Of a stretch of 6,306 nt of DNA, positions 5,703 through 6,306 are shown in pieces. Position 1 is the first letter of the stretch, and every line of letters starts with the position of its first letter. Source of the stretch: Erysipelotrichaceae bacterium (GTDB lineage: Bacteria; Bacillota_I; Bacilli_A; Erysipelotrichales; Erysipelotrichaceae); NCBI GenBank assembly GCA_017418585.1, contig JAFONG010000180.1:1-6306 (forward strand), written 5' to 3'. The position numbers and the translations under genes were made by a program. Under the pieces are notes generated by a model. That model had not been told where the DNA came from and did no database searches. It saw only the letters and a program-made list of their open reading frames with translations.

Positions 5703-6306
5703 TTCTTCTGACCTTTCTGAACATATCTCCTTCCGATGTCGCAAAAGGCATGCGGACATGCAGGATCTGCGTCGGCTTGTTGGCGATCTCTACCTCGTTC
5801 CAGTCGTCATCGAAAAGAAGCTGTACCTTGAAACGTTCGTTGTCAAGCTCCGGCCCAAAGACTTCGATCTCGTCCCCGCGGGCAAATACGTTCTTTACTT
5901 CGATCTCGGCCATATTCCTGATCTGGTCATAAGCTCTGACATAGGCGACATAATCATGGGTCACCCCTGCGCCGTTGACGCCGTAGAGATGCTTCGAACT
6001 GTCGCACTCTCCGGAGAGGAATCCATCGTCTGCGGGTCTGTTTTCCGCCTTGGAAAGCTCGTCGTCATAATATGCCAGCCTGTCCGGGCTCAACGAACCC
6101 TTTTCATATATTTCATCGATCATTTTCCGATAGGTCTTCACGACCTGACCGATGTAGTATTCCGATTTCATTCTTCCCTCGATCTTTAGGGATGCGATGC
6201 CGCATTTGATCATTCTCTCTACATAGGCCGATGCTCTAAGATCCTTGGAAGACATCGACATCAGACATTCCGGATCGGAAATCAGTTCATCGCCGTCGTA
6301 CAGACG
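5692..6306 (-). CDS. Peptidase U32 family protein, probable RNA hydroxylase (TrhP/RlhA type), 5' end beyond window
   Basis: The frame is open to the right edge, giving the last 204 residues; the real start lies outside. ATG 6261 is internal, because the upstream codons continue the family sequence (RLYDGDELISDPECLM). Key block: SSKDL (19-23 of the visible part) followed by ASLKIEGRMKSEYY (38-51), the hallmark of U32 proteins, then VKTYRKMID. The end has the beta-rich C-terminal domain: GDEIEVFGPE and a final QILHVRMPF with GDMFRKV. Despite the peptidase name, characterised bacterial members (TrhP in tRNA, RlhA in 23S rRNA) make 5-hydroxyuridine or 5-hydroxycytidine using prephenate and an Fe-S cluster. 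Many members have Cys directly after KDL; here it is Arg, with cysteines at visible positions 14 and 35 instead. The cluster motifs lie off-window. First gene visible of a three-gene RNA-modification operon. Confidence 0.88.
   Translation of the reverse strand, partial: RLYDGDELISDPECLMSMSSKDLRASAYVERMIKCGIASLKIEGRMKSEYYIGQVVKTYRKMIDEIYEKGSLSPDRLAYYDDELSKAENRPADDGFLSGECDSSKHLYGVNGAGVTHDYVAYVRAYDQIRNMAEIEVKNVFARGDEIEVFGPELDNERFKVQLLFDDDWNEVEIANKPTQILHVRMPFATSEGDMFRKVRRNDD

Noticed and set aside
5703..5759. Upstream start at 5759 for the TrmH methyltransferase
   Set aside because: It adds 19 residues unlike the family and would overlap the U32 gene by 68 bases; ATG 5702 fits the domain start and has AAAGG upstream.
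5638..6189. Plus-strand open frame of 183 codons opposite the U32 gene
   Set aside because: The opposite strand encodes the conserved KIEGRMKS block and C-terminal U32 domain; this frame is its shadow.
6259..6261. ATG at 6261 as the start of the U32 gene
   Set aside because: The frame continues upstream to the edge with typical U32 sequence, so this methionine is internal.
800..6306. Mollicute-like reading of TGA as tryptophan
   Set aside because: Tryptophan codons are TGG, TGA is used as a stop (azlD, acyP, U32 and TrmH genes), and no gene has an internal TGA.

Overview
This 6.3 kb window looks like ordinary chromosome from a low-to-mid-GC Firmicute (Bacillota), most likely an anaerobic gut-type lineage such as Erysipelotrichia. 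That placement is inferred from the gene families (DarA/PstA c-di-AMP receptor, AzlCD, a flavodiiron protein fused to a flavin reductase and rubredoxin, peptidase-U32 RNA hydroxylase) and from strong AGGAGG-type ribosome binding sites; no single marker gene proves it. The standard code fits: the reading frames have no internal TGA and tryptophan is TGG. No mobile element, rRNA, tRNA or CRISPR array is visible, and coding density is very high.

Layout. (1) 1-640, minus strand: N-terminal 213 residues of a membrane-anchored XRE-type regulator, cut by the left edge. (2) 641-799: a 159-bp divergent promoter region. (3) 800-4257, plus strand: darA/pstA (c-di-AMP-binding PII-like protein), an intrinsic terminator, azlC and azlD (branched-chain amino acid exporter, overlapping by 11 nt), a 597-residue four-domain flavodiiron protein, and a small acylphosphatase. 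(4) 4262-4287: a hairpin with A- and T-tracts that serves as terminator for both converging units. (5) 4288-6306, minus strand: a U32-family gene running off the right edge, followed by two different SpoU/TrmH-family RNA methyltransferase-like genes, overlapping by 11 and 4 nt. This is a compact RNA-modification operon.

How they fit together. The plus-strand group joins second-messenger sensing (DarA), amino acid export (AzlCD), O2/NO detoxification (flavodiiron protein) and acyl-phosphate hydrolysis; the last four genes are spaced like one operon, but their pathway link is unknown. The minus-strand group is consistent with tRNA or rRNA modification.

Most notable points: a flavodiiron protein that seems to combine the separate FprA and Hrb proteins of acetogens in one chain; a TrmH-like protein that has Glu where the motif-1 arginine should be; a DarA with changes in the ligand-pocket and loop region; and an azlC start that follows a terminator directly with no Shine-Dalgarno sequence. 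I see no clear sign of a wholly new defence or mobile system here.
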